Position numbers and translations under genes: made by a program. Shown here one piece after another: positions 9,318-18,201 of a stretch of DNA of 42,047 bases. This DNA is from an uncultured Clostridia bacterium (lineage in GTDB: Bacteria; Bacillota; Clostridia; Oscillospirales; Ruminococcaceae). The notes under the pieces are model-generated. The model was not told the origin of the DNA. It saw only the letters and a program-made list of their open reading frames with translations, and did not search any database. The stretch lies in assembly GCA_947631995.1 (NCBI GenBank), contig CANRNT010000019.1, positions 1 to 42,047 on the forward strand. Reading direction: 5' to 3'. Every line of letters starts with the position of its first letter. Within the stretch, counting starts at the first letter, position 1.

Positions 9318-9796
9318 GAAAAATAGCGGTATGTCCGGGCAGCTTTGACCCTATAACATACGGTCATCTCGATATAATAGAAAGAGCGGCAACGCTTTTT
9401 GATAAGGTCATAGTGCTTGTTTCGTTTAATTCTCAGAAAAAGCCGTCTTTCACCGTTGATGAAAGACTTGATATGATACACGCTGTGGTAAAGTGTTGGG
9501 ATAACGTAGTAGCCGACTGCTGGGACGGGCTTCTTGCCGATTACTTAAAGGAAAGACAGGCTTCCGCGATAGTAAAGGGTCTGCGCGCCGTTACGGACTT
9601 TGAGTATGAGTTCTCTATGTCGCTCGCGAACAAAAAGCTTTATCCCGAAGCGGAAACGGTCTTTCTCACGACCAGTCAGGAAAATATGTATATGAGCTCC
9701 AGTCTTGTAAAGGAAATAGCGCGTCTGGGCGGAGATATAAGTACGTTTGTTCCGCCGCAGATACACGATACCATAAAAGCAAGATTTCAAAGATGA
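9314..9796 (+). CDS. coaD: CoaD, phosphopantetheine adenylyltransferase
   Basis: A 160-residue nucleotidyltransferase catalysing the penultimate step of coenzyme A synthesis (4'-phosphopantetheine + ATP to dephospho-CoA). The N-terminus [20 protein letters not shown] holds the (H/T)xGH motif TYGH (15-18); the second ATP motif appears as SSSLVKEIA in place of ISSTxxR, with Lys instead of Arg. [12 protein letters not shown] matches the conserved central block. It overlaps rsmD by four bases. The family's usual length is about 160. Confidence 0.97.
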   Translation: [160 protein letters not shown]

Positions 9797-9811
9797 CAGC
9801 TATGGGAAGTT

Positions 9812-9828
9812 ATGTTCTTCGGGAACAT
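9812..9828. repeat. Short perfect inverted repeat between coaD and the coiled-coil gene
   Basis: ATGTTC-TTCGG-GAACAT forms a 6-bp stem with a five-base loop. There is no T run on either side, so it is not an obvious terminator. Its half sites have the opposite order to a LexA box. Role unknown. Confidence 0.5.
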
Positions 9829-9867
9829 TTGTATATAGATAAAAAGTAAATCAAGGAGAAGATGGAA

Positions 9868-10335
9868 ATGAAGATCGATGAGATATTGGACCTTATGGAG
9901 GATATGCTCGACAACGCCCCTACCGTTCCTTTTTCAAGCAAAAAGGCGATGATAGAGGTAGATAAAATGCGCGAGTTCATAGATAATCTCAGGTATAATA
10001 TACCTACTGAGGTGAAGAGAGCAAAAGAAACTCTCGCCGACAGATCTAAGATAATCGCCGACGCAAACAAGAAAGCGGAGGACATCATAGCCGCCGCCGA
10101 GAACAGAGCAAAGATACTCGTAGCCAACGACGCTATCACAAAGCAGGCAAGAGAGCAGGCAAACGATATCCTTGCAAAGGCGCGTAATATGGATAAGGAA
10201 ATAAAAGCCGCCATGTCGGAAAATATAGCCTATACGCTGGACGCGACCGAGAGAACGCTCGTAAAGAGCCTTAATGAGATAAGGGAGCAAAAGCAGGCTG
10301 TAAGGAACGCAGGCAAGGCAAAGCAGACAAACTGA
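9868..10335 (+). CDS. Coiled-coil protein of unknown function (V-ATPase subunit H/DivIVA-like annotation class)
   Basis: About 155 residues, nearly all helical and highly charged, with long heptad-like runs rich in Ala, Lys and Glu (residues about 45-150), no membrane segment and no signal peptide. Proteins of this type follow coaD in many Clostridia and are usually labelled 'ATPase' or compared with stalk subunits and DivIVA; I see no ATP-binding motif, so that label should not be taken literally. Two ATGs compete: AAGGAG lies 9 bases before 9868 but only 3 before 9862, so 9868 is preferred. Confidence 0.8.
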   Translation: MKIDEILDLMEDMLDNAPTVPFSSKKAMIEVDKMREFIDNLRYNIPTEVKRAKETLADRSKIIADANKKAEDIIAAAENRAKILVANDAITKQAREQANDILAKARNMDKEIKAAMSENIAYTLDATERTLVKSLNEIREQKQAVRNAGKAKQTN

Positions 10336-10360
10336 CACTTCAAAACAGAATAATAGTAAT

Positions 10361-10388
10361 GCCCACTTTGTATCAACGTGAAGTGGGC
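10361..10388. repeat. Inverted repeat upstream of the GH2 gene
   Basis: GCCCACTT (10361-10368) and AAGTGGGC (10381-10388) form a perfect 8-bp stem with a 12-base loop, 24 bp upstream of the ATG at 10413. No T run follows on the plus strand. It could be an operator or a leader hairpin. Confidence 0.55.
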
Positions 10389-10412
10389 AAAATCATATCG
10401 GGAGATGTTGTT

Positions 10413-13166
10413 ATGGACGGACATATCGGCAAAAGACGCGTGTATTCAATGGATAAAGGCTGGTCGTTCAGGATAGGCGGCAAAGATGAGGGGATAGAAC
10501 AGGCGCATTGCGATATTTACGAAAGAGCAAAGGCAGGTTCGGCTCGTGGAGCTGCCGAAAGCGCGTTCAATTCGACCGATTGGGAAACCGTTGACCTGCC
10601 GCATGACTGGTCGGTAAAGCTGCCTTTTGATGAACACGGCGTCGGCTCATGGGGATTTAAGCCAAAGGGCAGCGCGTGGTACAGAAGAGTTTTCTATCTT
10701 GATGAGAGCTTTGACGGGAAACAGCTCCTGATAACTTTTGAGGGCGTCGCAAAGGACGCGACCGTATATTTCAACGGCTCCGTCCTCGGCAGGAACTATA
10801 CCGCCTATGCGCCGTTCACAATAGATATCACCGACAGGGCGCACTTTGGAAAAGAGCCGAATATTCTTGCCGTTTTTGTAGACGCAAACGGTTGGGAGGG
10901 CTGGTGGTACGAGGGCGCAGGCATTTACCGCCACGTTGACCTTACCGTTAAGGACAAATGCCATGTTGCTCAGTACGGGGTGTTCGTAAAGACCGAAAAA
11001 ACGAGCGATACCGACTGGAACGTGAACATTCAGACTGATGTTGAAAACACGGGCTATACCGATGAAGAAGTTACCGTGGAAGCGGTAGTGACGGATAAAA
11101 ACGCTTCACCCGTGATGGCGGCTGAAAAAAACTTGTCATTAAAAGCGTTTTCGCGAAATAGCATTGTATTGAGCGGCGTGTGCGCCGACCCGTTTGTGTG
11201 GGATATAGATACGCCCGATATGTATAAATGCACCGTGAAGATACTTAAAAACGGCGAAGAGTTTGATCGCGAAGAAGTGGATTTTGGCTTCAGAACTATT
11301 TCTATAGACTCCGACAAGGGATTTTTCTTAAACGGCAGGCACGTTGAGCTTTTCGGTACCTGCAATCACCAAGACCACGGCGGCGTTGGCGTTGCCGTGC
11401 CTGACATCCTTCATGAGTACCGCATAAAAAAGCTGAAAGAAATGGGCAGCAACGCTTATAGGTGCGCGCACGGCATGCCGTCAAAAGAACTGCTTGACGA
11501 GTGCGATAGGCAGGGTATGCTCGTTATGGACGAGAACCGCAATTTTGAAACGGGCGCAGACCAGCTAGGGCAGCTTAGAAAAATGGTGCTGCGCGACAGA
11601 AACCACCCGAGCGTTGTGATGTATTCGCTGTTCAACGAAGAGCCGCTGCAATATACCTATGAGGGTCAGCGAATGGCAAAGCGTATGAGAGAAGAAGTGC
11701 GCAAGCTTGACGATACTCGCTTTGTGACTGCTGCGATGAACGGCGGCATACTTGAGGATAGCGGCGCAGGCTCATCGCTCGATATCGTGGGTATAAACTA
11801 TCAGAGCTGGGCGTTTGACGATTTCAGAAACAAGTACCCTGATAAGCCCGTTGTGTGCAGCGAAACGACTTCTTATTTCACCGTAAGAGGCTGCACGCAG
11901 ACCGACCTTGACAAAAATCTTCTCGCCGACTATGACGAAAACTGCTCCGATTGGGGAAACACAGTAAGAGATACATGGAAAGAGTTACTAAAGCGCGAGT
12001 ACCTTATGGGCGGCTTTATGTGGACGGGCTTTGACTACCTCGGCGAGCCTACCCCGTGCCCATGGCCTGCGGTATCAAGCTATTTTGGCATGATGGATAT
12101 ATGCGGCAACCCCAAGTCGGGCTACTGGCTCAGCAGGGCGATATTCAAAGAAGAAAAAGTCTGCAAGGCGCTGCCGCATTGGAGCTTTGACGTGCAGGAG
12201 GGCGAAATGGTTCGCGTTTTGTCCTGCACCAACTGCGACTATGCCGAGGTTTTTGTAAACGGCAGATCTTTTGGCAGAAAAGCTGTCAACAAGACGGAGC
12301 AGGCGATCTGGGAGATACCTTTTGAAAAAGGCACGCTGAAAATGATCGGCTGCGACAAGGACGGCAGAGAGATGGTAAGCGATACTCTGGTAACCTCGGG
12401 CGCGCCGAAAACTATAAAGATAGTGCCGTACAAAAACACCGTGCCGCGCGGCGAGGCTATACCTGTTGACTTTGTCGTGCTTGACGAAAACGGCATTGAA
12501 GTGCCGAATGCCTGCTTTGAGACGGAAATTTCCTGCACGGGCGGAAAGATACTGGGTACTTCAAACGGCGACCCCAACTGTCACGAAGCCTTTGACAGCG
12601 GTAAAAGAAGCGTGTTCAACGGCAGATGTCAGGCTATCGTGAGCTGCGATACGGTTGGCAAAGTAAAGGTCGTTTGTATAGGCAAAAACGGCGTCAGCGG
12701 CGAGTGCGAGATAGAGTGTACCGCAGCGGATGAAAAACCGCAGATTGAGAGCGTTTCGGAAATATACGTCGGCGGCTGGAGAATGACCGCTCGGCTGTGC
12801 GACACCAAGCCCGACCCGCATATGGTCATTACGGATACCGATATGAACAGCTTTGAGCCTGTGGGAGTAATAGAAGCGCCGCAGAAATTTTTCAAAAATG
12901 AGGGCAAGTGGGCGCTGTACCGCACCACCGCCGAAATACCCGAAGCTCTCAACGGCAAAGCTCCCACGCTGATATTTTACGGTCTGTGGGGCGACTGCGA
13001 GGTGTATATAGGCGGCAAGCTCGTAAAGACTTCAAAAGACGTATGGGCGGCAAAAGCAGAGATACCCATAACGAAAGAACTCAGCGGCAAGCAGGAGATA
13101 ACCGTCACCGTTGGCTGCATAAACAAGTCAGGCGCGGGGATATGCAAAGGCGTCGTTATAAGATGA
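10413..13166 (+). CDS. Glycoside hydrolase family 2 enzyme (beta-galactosidase type)
   Basis: A 917-residue GH2 enzyme without signal peptide, so cytoplasmic. It reads as a sugar-binding jelly-roll (about 10-170, ending GWWYEGAGIYRHVDL), an immunoglobulin-like domain (about 180-290), a TIM barrel (about 300-590) and extra C-terminal beta domains. The acid/base Glu is in SLFNEEP (residue 409) and the nucleophile Glu in VVCSETTSYF (484). The DUF4982-type region follows the barrel, and a last jelly-roll-like module begins near IESVSEIYVGG. Beta-galactosidase is the commonest activity, but beta-glucuronidase or -mannosidase is not excluded. The longer frame from 10359 would translate through the inverted repeat; GGAGA sits upstream of 10413. 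See the tail entry after the stop codon. Confidence 0.88.
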   Translation: MDGHIGKRRVYSMDKGWSFRIGGKDEGIEQAHCDIYERAKAGSARGAAESAFNSTDWETVDLPHDWSVKLPFDEHGVGSWGFKPKGSAWYRRVFYLDESFDGKQLLITFEGVAKDATVYFNGSVLGRNYTAYAPFTIDITDRAHFGKEPNILAVFVDANGWEGWWYEGAGIYRHVDLTVKDKCHVAQYGVFVKTEKTSDTDWNVNIQTDVENTGYTDEEVTVEAVVTDKNASPVMAAEKNLSLKAFSRNSIVLSGVCADPFVWDIDTPDMYKCTVKILKNGEEFDREEVDFGFRTISIDSDKGFFLNGRHVELFGTCNHQDHGGVGVAVPDILHEYRIKKLKEMGSNAYRCAHGMPSKELLDECDRQGMLVMDENRNFETGADQLGQLRKMVLRDRNHPSVVMYSLFNEEPLQYTYEGQRMAKRMREEVRKLDDTRFVTAAMNGGILEDSGAGSSLDIVGINYQSWAFDDFRNKYPDKPVVCSETTSYFTVRGCTQTDLDKNLLADYDENCSDWGNTVRDTWKELLKREYLMGGFMWTGFDYLGEPTPCPWPAVSSYFGMMDICGNPKSGYWLSRAIFKEEKVCKALPHWSFDVQEGEMVRVLSCTNCDYAEVFVNGRSFGRKAVNKTEQAIWEIPFEKGTLKMIGCDKDGREMVSDTLVTSGAPKTIKIVPYKNTVPRGEAIPVDFVVLDENGIEVPNACFETEISCTGGKILGTSNGDPNCHEAFDSGKRSVFNGRCQAIVSCDTVGKVKVVCIGKNGVSGECEIECTAADEKPQIESVSEIYVGGWRMTARLCDTKPDPHMVITDTDMNSFEPVGVIEAPQKFFKNEGKWALYRTTAEIPEALNGKAPTLIFYGLWGDCEVYIGGKLVKTSKDVWAAKAEIPITKELSGKQEITVTVGCINKSGAGICKGVVIR

Positions 13167-13259
13167 CAGCAGAAAATACCGCATACAGAGAGCGTCGGTC
13201 AGATATACGTCAGCGGCATTGATAACGCCCCTGCTTGCTATGTGAAGATGACCGAATAA
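13167..13259 (+). other. In-frame remnant behind the GH2 stop codon
   Basis: After the TGA at 13164-13166 the same frame stays open for 30 codons and ends at TAA (13257-13259). The translated piece (QKIPHTESVGQIYVSG at its start) resembles the enzyme's own inter-domain segment EKPQIESVSEIYVGG at about 12730-12775: 8 of 15 aligned residues agree, and the DNA agrees too (GAGAGCGT, ATATACGTC, GCGGC in register). It looks like the start of one more C-terminal module that was lost, leaving a stump behind a stop codon. Read-through of the TGA is possible in principle but unsupported. Confidence 0.55.
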
Positions 13260-13294
13260 ACAAGCCGCGCAAATGGACAATATGATATTTCGTG

Positions 13295-13324
13295 TTGACA
13301 CCGAGGAGTAAAGTGTGATATAAT
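13295..13324 (+). promoter_or_regulatory. Promoter of manA and the downstream gene run
   Basis: TTGACA (13295-13300) and TATAAT (13319-13324) are 18 bases apart, with an extended -10 (TGaTATAAT). The leader to the manA ATG is about 30 bases. No other promoter as good is visible before pyrC. Confidence 0.85.
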
Positions 13325-13359
13325 TAATATGTGTGAATATGCTTCGGAGGTAGATGTGA

Positions 13360-14313
13360 ATGGCAGTATATAAATTAAAGCCTGCCTTTAAGGACTATAT
13401 ATGGGGCGGCACGCGCCTGAGAGACGACTTCGGCAAGCAATGTGATATGGAAAAGATAGCCGAGAGCTGGGAGCTTTCCTGCCATAAGGACGGCGAAAGC
13501 ACCATAGACGGCGGCGAGGCGGACGGCTTGACGCTTTCGCAGCTTATAGAAACTCAGGGCAAGGGTATTCTGGGAAGCGACTGCGAGAAGTTTGAGGATT
13601 TCCCGATACTTATAAAGCTTATAGACGCCAAGGATAACCTTTCCGTGCAGGTTCACCCCGATAACGAGTATGCAAAGCGCGTTGAGGGCGAGTACGGCAA
13701 GACGGAGATGTGGTATGTAGTTGACTGCGATGAGGGCGCAACGCTTCTTTACGGCTTTAAGAAAGAGATAAGCAAGGATGAGTTTGCGCGGCGTATTGAA
13801 AACAATACCCTGCTTGAAGTCACAAACGCGGTACCCGTAAAAAAAGGCGATGTGTTCTTTATAAGAGCGGGCACGCTGCACGCCATAGGCAAGGGCATAC
13901 TTATTGCAGAGATACAGCAAAATTCAAACACTACATACCGTATTTACGATTACGGCAGAGTTGGCAAGGACGGCAAGCCGAGAGAGCTGCACGTTGAAAA
14001 GGCAAAGGACGTTACAGCGCTGCGACCTGCTCAGCCGTACCCCGAAACGCCGACAGAGCAAAAGAGCGGCTATACGCAAAAGCTGCTTTCAAAGTGTGAG
14101 TATTTTACTACTTATGCTTTGGATATCGATAGCAGGGCGGCTTTGGAAGCTGACGAAAAAAGCTTTGTCAGTCTGCTTGTGCTGGAGGGCGAGGGAAGTA
14201 TCATCGCCGAGGATAGCAAAAGCTTCAAAAAAGGCGACAGCTTCTTTATAACGGCAGGCACAGGCAAGTTTGCCGTTGAGGGCAAATGCAGAGCGATACT
14301 TACAAAAGTTTGA
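13360..14313 (+). CDS. manA: Class I mannose-6-phosphate isomerase
   Basis: A 317-residue type I phosphomannose isomerase of the short Bacillus ManA form, interconverting mannose-6-phosphate and fructose-6-phosphate. Zinc-site and active-site segments are QVHPDNEYA, YGKTEMWYV, and the RAGTLHAIGKGILIAEIQQ block; the closing cupin strand region is normal. GGAGG lies 9 bases upstream of the ATG. It starts the run manA-ROK kinase, pointing to sugar-phosphate entry into glycolysis or, in the other direction, supply of mannose-6-phosphate for glycans. Confidence 0.93.
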   Translation: MAVYKLKPAFKDYIWGGTRLRDDFGKQCDMEKIAESWELSCHKDGESTIDGGEADGLTLSQLIETQGKGILGSDCEKFEDFPILIKLIDAKDNLSVQVHPDNEYAKRVEGEYGKTEMWYVVDCDEGATLLYGFKKEISKDEFARRIENNTLLEVTNAVPVKKGDVFFIRAGTLHAIGKGILIAEIQQNSNTTYRIYDYGRVGKDGKPRELHVEKAKDVTALRPAQPYPETPTEQKSGYTQKLLSKCEYFTTYALDIDSRAALEADEKSFVSLLVLEGEGSIIAEDSKSFKKGDSFFITAGTGKFAVEGKCRAILTKV

Positions 14314-14335
14314 TATATCGAAAGGAATGTGAAAT

Positions 14336-15295
14336 ATGAAGTATTACATAGGTATAGACCTTGGCGGCACCAACATCAAGGCAGGCGTTGTTGACGAGGA
14401 GTTCAACATTATAGCAAAGGCAAACTGCAAGACAAATCTTCCGCGCCCTGCCGAGGATATCTGCGCCGATATGGCAAAGGTTGCGCTGGAAGCGGTCAAA
14501 AACGCAGGCGTATCGCTCGATGACGTTGAGTCCGTCGGAATAGGTACGCCGGGTACGGCAAATTCCGATACGGGAATAATAGAGTATTCAAACAATCTCG
14601 GTTTCCTCAATTTCCCCGTTGTAAAGCTTATGCAGACGCATATCGACAAGCCATGCTTTGTTGAAAACGATGCAAACGCGGCGGCTTACGGAGAGTTTGT
14701 CGCAGGCGCGGCAAAGGGCGCAAACGACGCCGTGTGCATAACTCTCGGCACGGGCGTTGGCGGCGGAATAATCATCAACGGCAGGATATATTCGGGTTTT
14801 AACTTTGCAGGCGCAGAGATAGGTCACACAGTCATAGACCCCAACGGCCCCGAGTGTACCTGCGGAAGAAAAGGCTGCTTTGAGGTGTTCTCGTCCGCAA
14901 CGGGACTGGTAAGAATGACAAGAGAAGCAATGCTGGAGCATAAGGACTCTATAATGTGGAAGATGAACGAGGAGGACGGCAAGGTGTCCGCCAGAACGGC
15001 TTTCAACGCTATGCGCGCAGGCGACAAGGCAGGCAAAGAGGTCGTTGACAAATACATAAAGTACCTCGCTTGCGGTATCACGAATACGATAAACATCTTC
15101 CAGCCCGATATACTCTGTATCGGCGGCGGCGTGTGCAACGAGGGCGACCCGCTCCTGCTTCCGCTGAAAGAGCTTGTCGCGAAAGAGATATACACCAAAA
15201 ATTCCGAAAAGAATACAGAGATAGTTATTGCAAAGCTCGGAAACGACGCAGGCATAATAGGCGCGGCGTTCCTCGGCAGAAACAAGCAAAAGTAA
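14336..15295 (+). CDS. ROK-family sugar kinase (glucokinase type)
   Basis: A 319-residue ROK kinase. The phosphate-1 motif DLGGTNIKAGVV is at residues 8-19, the catalytic Asp in VENDANAAAYGE, the ATP loop in LGTGVGGGII, and the ROK zinc motif reads GHTVIDPNG followed by CTCGRKGCFE. The last cysteine set plus His gives the usual structural zinc. Glucokinase (glucose + ATP to glucose-6-phosphate) is the most likely activity for this length and motif set, though ROK members also act on fructose, mannose or N-acetyl sugars. It follows manA after 22 bp. Confidence 0.9.
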   Translation: MKYYIGIDLGGTNIKAGVVDEEFNIIAKANCKTNLPRPAEDICADMAKVALEAVKNAGVSLDDVESVGIGTPGTANSDTGIIEYSNNLGFLNFPVVKLMQTHIDKPCFVENDANAAAYGEFVAGAAKGANDAVCITLGTGVGGGIIINGRIYSGFNFAGAEIGHTVIDPNGPECTCGRKGCFEVFSSATGLVRMTREAMLEHKDSIMWKMNEEDGKVSARTAFNAMRAGDKAGKEVVDKYIKYLACGITNTINIFQPDILCIGGGVCNEGDPLLLPLKELVAKEIYTKNSEKNTEIVIAKLGNDAGIIGAAFLGRNKQK

Positions 15296-15326
15296 TAAAT
15301 ATAAAGATCGAAAGGTTGGTATCATC

Positions 15327-15902
15327 ATGGGATTTAAGATCAAAAAAACACCTAAGCAAAGAATTGTGGGAACGCTGCTTTTGCTGCTGTTTCTGTTCAT
15401 AGCGTTCTGCATAATCTATTTTCTGACGTTCTTCTTTACGCTGGCATCTAATACGCACGAGGGTGAAAAGCTTATCGAGAGCGACTGGAAGGTAGTTATC
15501 ACGGACGGCTACGGCTATAATGCTCCGCAGGGAGTTATATTCACATTCAAGGATAACGGACGTTTTTCAATAAAATATGAGGACGGTGAAAAGATAGCAA
15601 GCGGATTTTTCAAGCTTGACGTTGAAGAGGGCGATAAAATGACACCTTCCAGCGGCAAGATAAAACTGCTCATGCTGCCGTTCATGCAGAATTTCCCCGA
15701 AGAATGGGATATGGGCGAGCTCAGAAGCGATATTGATTTCAAGTATATTTACACTCAGGAAGACAGAGAAGGCAATATAGTGTATCGTGACAACGACAAC
15801 AATATTATGAGCGATACCCTGGAATTTCAGACCTCGGGCAGTATATTCAAGCTTGTGCGCGAAGGTTCTGAAGAGGCCGAAGAAGTCGTAACATCAAAGT
15901 AA
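15327..15902 (+). CDS. Membrane-anchored protein of unknown function
   Basis: A 191-residue protein with a short basic N-terminus (GFKIKKTPKQR), one strong hydrophobic helix at about residues 13-40, and a polar, acidic remainder that should lie outside the membrane (N-in). The outside part has alternating short strands (WKVVITDG, GVIFTFKDNGRFSIKY, FKYIYTQ) suggesting a small beta fold like lipocalin-type DUF domains. I recognise no catalytic motif. It stands between the ROK kinase and pyrC in one transcript, which says nothing clear about function. Confidence 0.75.
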   Translation: MGFKIKKTPKQRIVGTLLLLLFLFIAFCIIYFLTFFFTLASNTHEGEKLIESDWKVVITDGYGYNAPQGVIFTFKDNGRFSIKYEDGEKIASGFFKLDVEEGDKMTPSSGKIKLLMLPFMQNFPEEWDMGELRSDIDFKYIYTQEDREGNIVYRDNDNNIMSDTLEFQTSGSIFKLVREGSEEAEEVVTSK

Positions 15903-15906
15903 GATC

Positions 15907-17184
15907 ATGAAAATTCTTTTAAAGAATATGCGTATCGCGGACCCCCTGTTGCACCTTGGCGGCGTGTATGATATACTCATACAAGGCGGCAGGATACAGA
16001 GCGTTTTGCAGGCAGGTCAGTGCGAAATTTCAGCCGACAAAGTGATAGACGGCGAGGGCAGACTTGTCGCCTGCGCAGGACTTGTTGATATGCACGTCCA
16101 TTTGCGCGACCCGGGTCTTACCTATAAGGAAGATATTATAACCGGCACTAATGCCGCAAAAGCAGGCGGCGTTACAGCGGTGTGCTGTATGCCAAACACC
16201 AAGCCGACGATAGACAGCCGCGAAACGGTCGAGTATATTTTGGACAAGGCAAAGGATACGGGCGTTAAGGTGTACCCCGTTGCGGCAATTACAAAAGGTC
16301 TTTTGGGAAAAGAGCTTTGCGACTATGACGAGCTGAAAAAGTGCGGAGTTATCGCCATATCGGACGACGGCAGACCCGTAGAGAATGCCGAGCTTATGCG
16401 GCAGGCTCTTGAAAAGTCGGTAGACAACGGTCTGTGCGTTATATCGCATTGTGAAGATCTGAATATCATAAACGGCGGTATCATAAACAAAGGCAAAGTG
16501 TCGCAGCAACTCGGCATAAAGGGCATGGACAGAGCCTCGGAGGATTATATCACCGCCCGTGAGATCGCCTTAGCGGCGTCCTGCGGAGCGCATATACACA
16601 TAGCGCACGTTTCAACAAGAGGCTCGGTAAATATAATCCGCGCCGCGAAAAAAGACGGCGTGAATGTAACCTGCGAGACCTGCCCCCACTACTTTGCGTA
16701 TACCGAAGAAAAGCTTCTGAAGCGTGACGCGGACTACCGAATGAGTCCACCGCTTCGTGAGGAAGCCGACAGAGCGGCAGTTGAGCAGGCAGTCGCGGAC
16801 GGCACGATAGACTGTATCGTTACCGACCACGCGCCGCATTCAAAAGAGGACAAGGCGGATTTTCTTACCGCGCCCAACGGCGTTGTGGGGCTGGAAACTT
16901 CGCTTGCCGCAGCGCTTACTTTTCTGTACCATACAGGCAAAATGCCGCTTGAAGATATCGTTATGAGAATGTCGGTAAAGCCGCGTGAAGTTTTAGGTCT
17001 TGAAAGAATATGCTTTGAAAGCGGTGCTACTGCCGATATAACCGTGTTCGACCCCGATGAGGAGTGGACGGTAGACCCCGAAAAGCTCCATTCAAAGTCG
17101 AAAAACTCGGTCTTTAAAGGCGAGCATTTCAAGGGCAGAGCAAAGTACACCATTACAGACGGCAGCATTATTTTTGAAAGATAA
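15907..17184 (+). CDS. pyrC: Dihydroorotase
   Basis: A 425-residue class I dihydroorotase, closing carbamoyl-aspartate to dihydroorotate in pyrimidine synthesis. The metal HxH is in DMHVHLRDPG, the bridging acidic residue in ISDDGRPV, further ligands in ISHCED and IHIAHVST, and the catalytic Asp in IVTDHAPHS. It begins four bases after the preceding stop and leads pyrF, pyrK and pyrD. pyrB, pyrE and carAB are not in the window. Confidence 0.95.
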   Translation: MKILLKNMRIADPLLHLGGVYDILIQGGRIQSVLQAGQCEISADKVIDGEGRLVACAGLVDMHVHLRDPGLTYKEDIITGTNAAKAGGVTAVCCMPNTKPTIDSRETVEYILDKAKDTGVKVYPVAAITKGLLGKELCDYDELKKCGVIAISDDGRPVENAELMRQALEKSVDNGLCVISHCEDLNIINGGIINKGKVSQQLGIKGMDRASEDYITAREIALAASCGAHIHIAHVSTRGSVNIIRAAKKDGVNVTCETCPHYFAYTEEKLLKRDADYRMSPPLREEADRAAVEQAVADGTIDCIVTDHAPHSKEDKADFLTAPNGVVGLETSLAAALTFLYHTGKMPLEDIVMRMSVKPREVLGLERICFESGATADITVFDPDEEWTVDPEKLHSKSKNSVFKGEHFKGRAKYTITDGSIIFER

Positions 17185-17209
17185 CGTATTATGAAAAGGA
17201 GAAAACACC

Positions 17210-18145
17210 ATGTCATTTGACAGACTTATCGAAAAGATAGTTAAAATGCAAAACCCCACGGTAGTAGGTCTTGACCCGAAGCTGGAGTACGTTCCCGAAT
17301 ATATCCGCAAAAAGGCAATTGCAAAATACGGCAAGAGCTTCAAGGGCGCGGCAAAGGCTATCCTTGCATACAACAAGGGCATTATAGACGAGATATACGA
17401 CATCGTTCCTGCAATAAAGCCGCAGGCAGCCTACTATGAAATGTACGGCTGGGAGGGCGTTAAGTGCCTTGCAAAAACAATTGCATACGCCAAAGAAAAG
17501 GGTATGTATGTTATAACCGACGGCAAGCGAAACGACATCGGCGCGACCATGACTGCCTACACGGCGGCGCACCTCGGCTTTACCGATATCGAGGGCGATA
17601 TGGCGCAGGCTTTCGGCGCTGACGCGCTCACCGTAAACGGCTATCTCGGCACCGACGGTATTTCACCGCTTTTAGAGGTCTGCCGCGAGAATGACAAGGG
17701 TATTTTCGTGCTTGTAAAAACCTCAAACCCCTCTAGCGGAGAATTGCAGGACAGACTGCTTGACAGCGGCGAGAGCGTTTATGCCGCTATGGGAGCAATG
17801 TGCGAAAAATGGGGTGCAGAGGCTATGGGCAAGCTTGGCTATTCGTCGGTCGGCGCGGTAGTCGGCGCTACATACCCCGAGCAGCTCGAGCAGATGAGAA
17901 AAGCTCTTCCGAATACGTTTTTCCTCGTTCCCGGCTACGGCGCACAGGGCGGCGGAGCGCAGGGCGTTGCAAAAGCATTTGACGAAAACGGTCTCGGCGC
18001 AATAGTAAACTCTTCAAGAGCCGTAATGCTCGCATACAAAAAAGAGGAGTGCGACGAGCACGACTATGCAAAAGCCGCACGCAGAGAAGTAATAAGAATG
18101 AAAGAGGATATAGTTTCGTATCTGCCAAAAATATCTCTTGAATAA
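17210..18145 (+). CDS. pyrF: Orotidine 5'-phosphate decarboxylase
   Basis: A 311-residue OMP decarboxylase converting OMP to UMP. The Lys-Asp-Lys-Asp array is DGKRNDIGAT. At 311 residues it belongs to the longer 'type 2' group rather than the 230-240 residue Bacillus type, with the characteristic PGYGAQGG motif near residue 242. AAAGGAGA precedes the ATG. Confidence 0.95.
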   Translation: MSFDRLIEKIVKMQNPTVVGLDPKLEYVPEYIRKKAIAKYGKSFKGAAKAILAYNKGIIDEIYDIVPAIKPQAAYYEMYGWEGVKCLAKTIAYAKEKGMYVITDGKRNDIGATMTAYTAAHLGFTDIEGDMAQAFGADALTVNGYLGTDGISPLLEVCRENDKGIFVLVKTSNPSSGELQDRLLDSGESVYAAMGAMCEKWGAEAMGKLGYSSVGAVVGATYPEQLEQMRKALPNTFFLVPGYGAQGGGAQGVAKAFDENGLGAIVNSSRAVMLAYKKEECDEHDYAKAARREVIRMKEDIVSYLPKISLE

Positions 18146-18156
18146 ACGTTCATCAC

Positions 18157-18180
18157 GGGCGGGGCATTGTCTCGCCCTTT
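18157..18180 (+). terminator. Strong hairpin between pyrF and pyrK (weak terminator or processing site)
   Basis: GGGCGGGGC and GTCTCGCCC pair fully (two G-U) around the three-base loop ATT. The tail is only TTTGTT, so partial termination or mRNA stabilisation is more likely than full stop; pyrK and pyrD have no other clear promoter. Confidence 0.5.
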
Positions 18181-18201
18181 GTTATAAAAAGGAATGATAA
18201 A

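Noticed and set aside
9812-9828. LexA box downstream of coaD
   Set aside because: The half sites are GTTC then GAAC, the reverse of the GAAC-N4-GTTC order, with a five-base centre.
10359-10412. Longer N-terminus for the GH2 enzyme
   Set aside because: It would be encoded by the inverted repeat region without a ribosome site; the ATG at 10413 has one and gives the usual N-terminus.
14588-15412. Leftward 274-codon frame opposite the ROK kinase
   Set aside because: Shadow of a gene with clear ROK motifs; no start signals.
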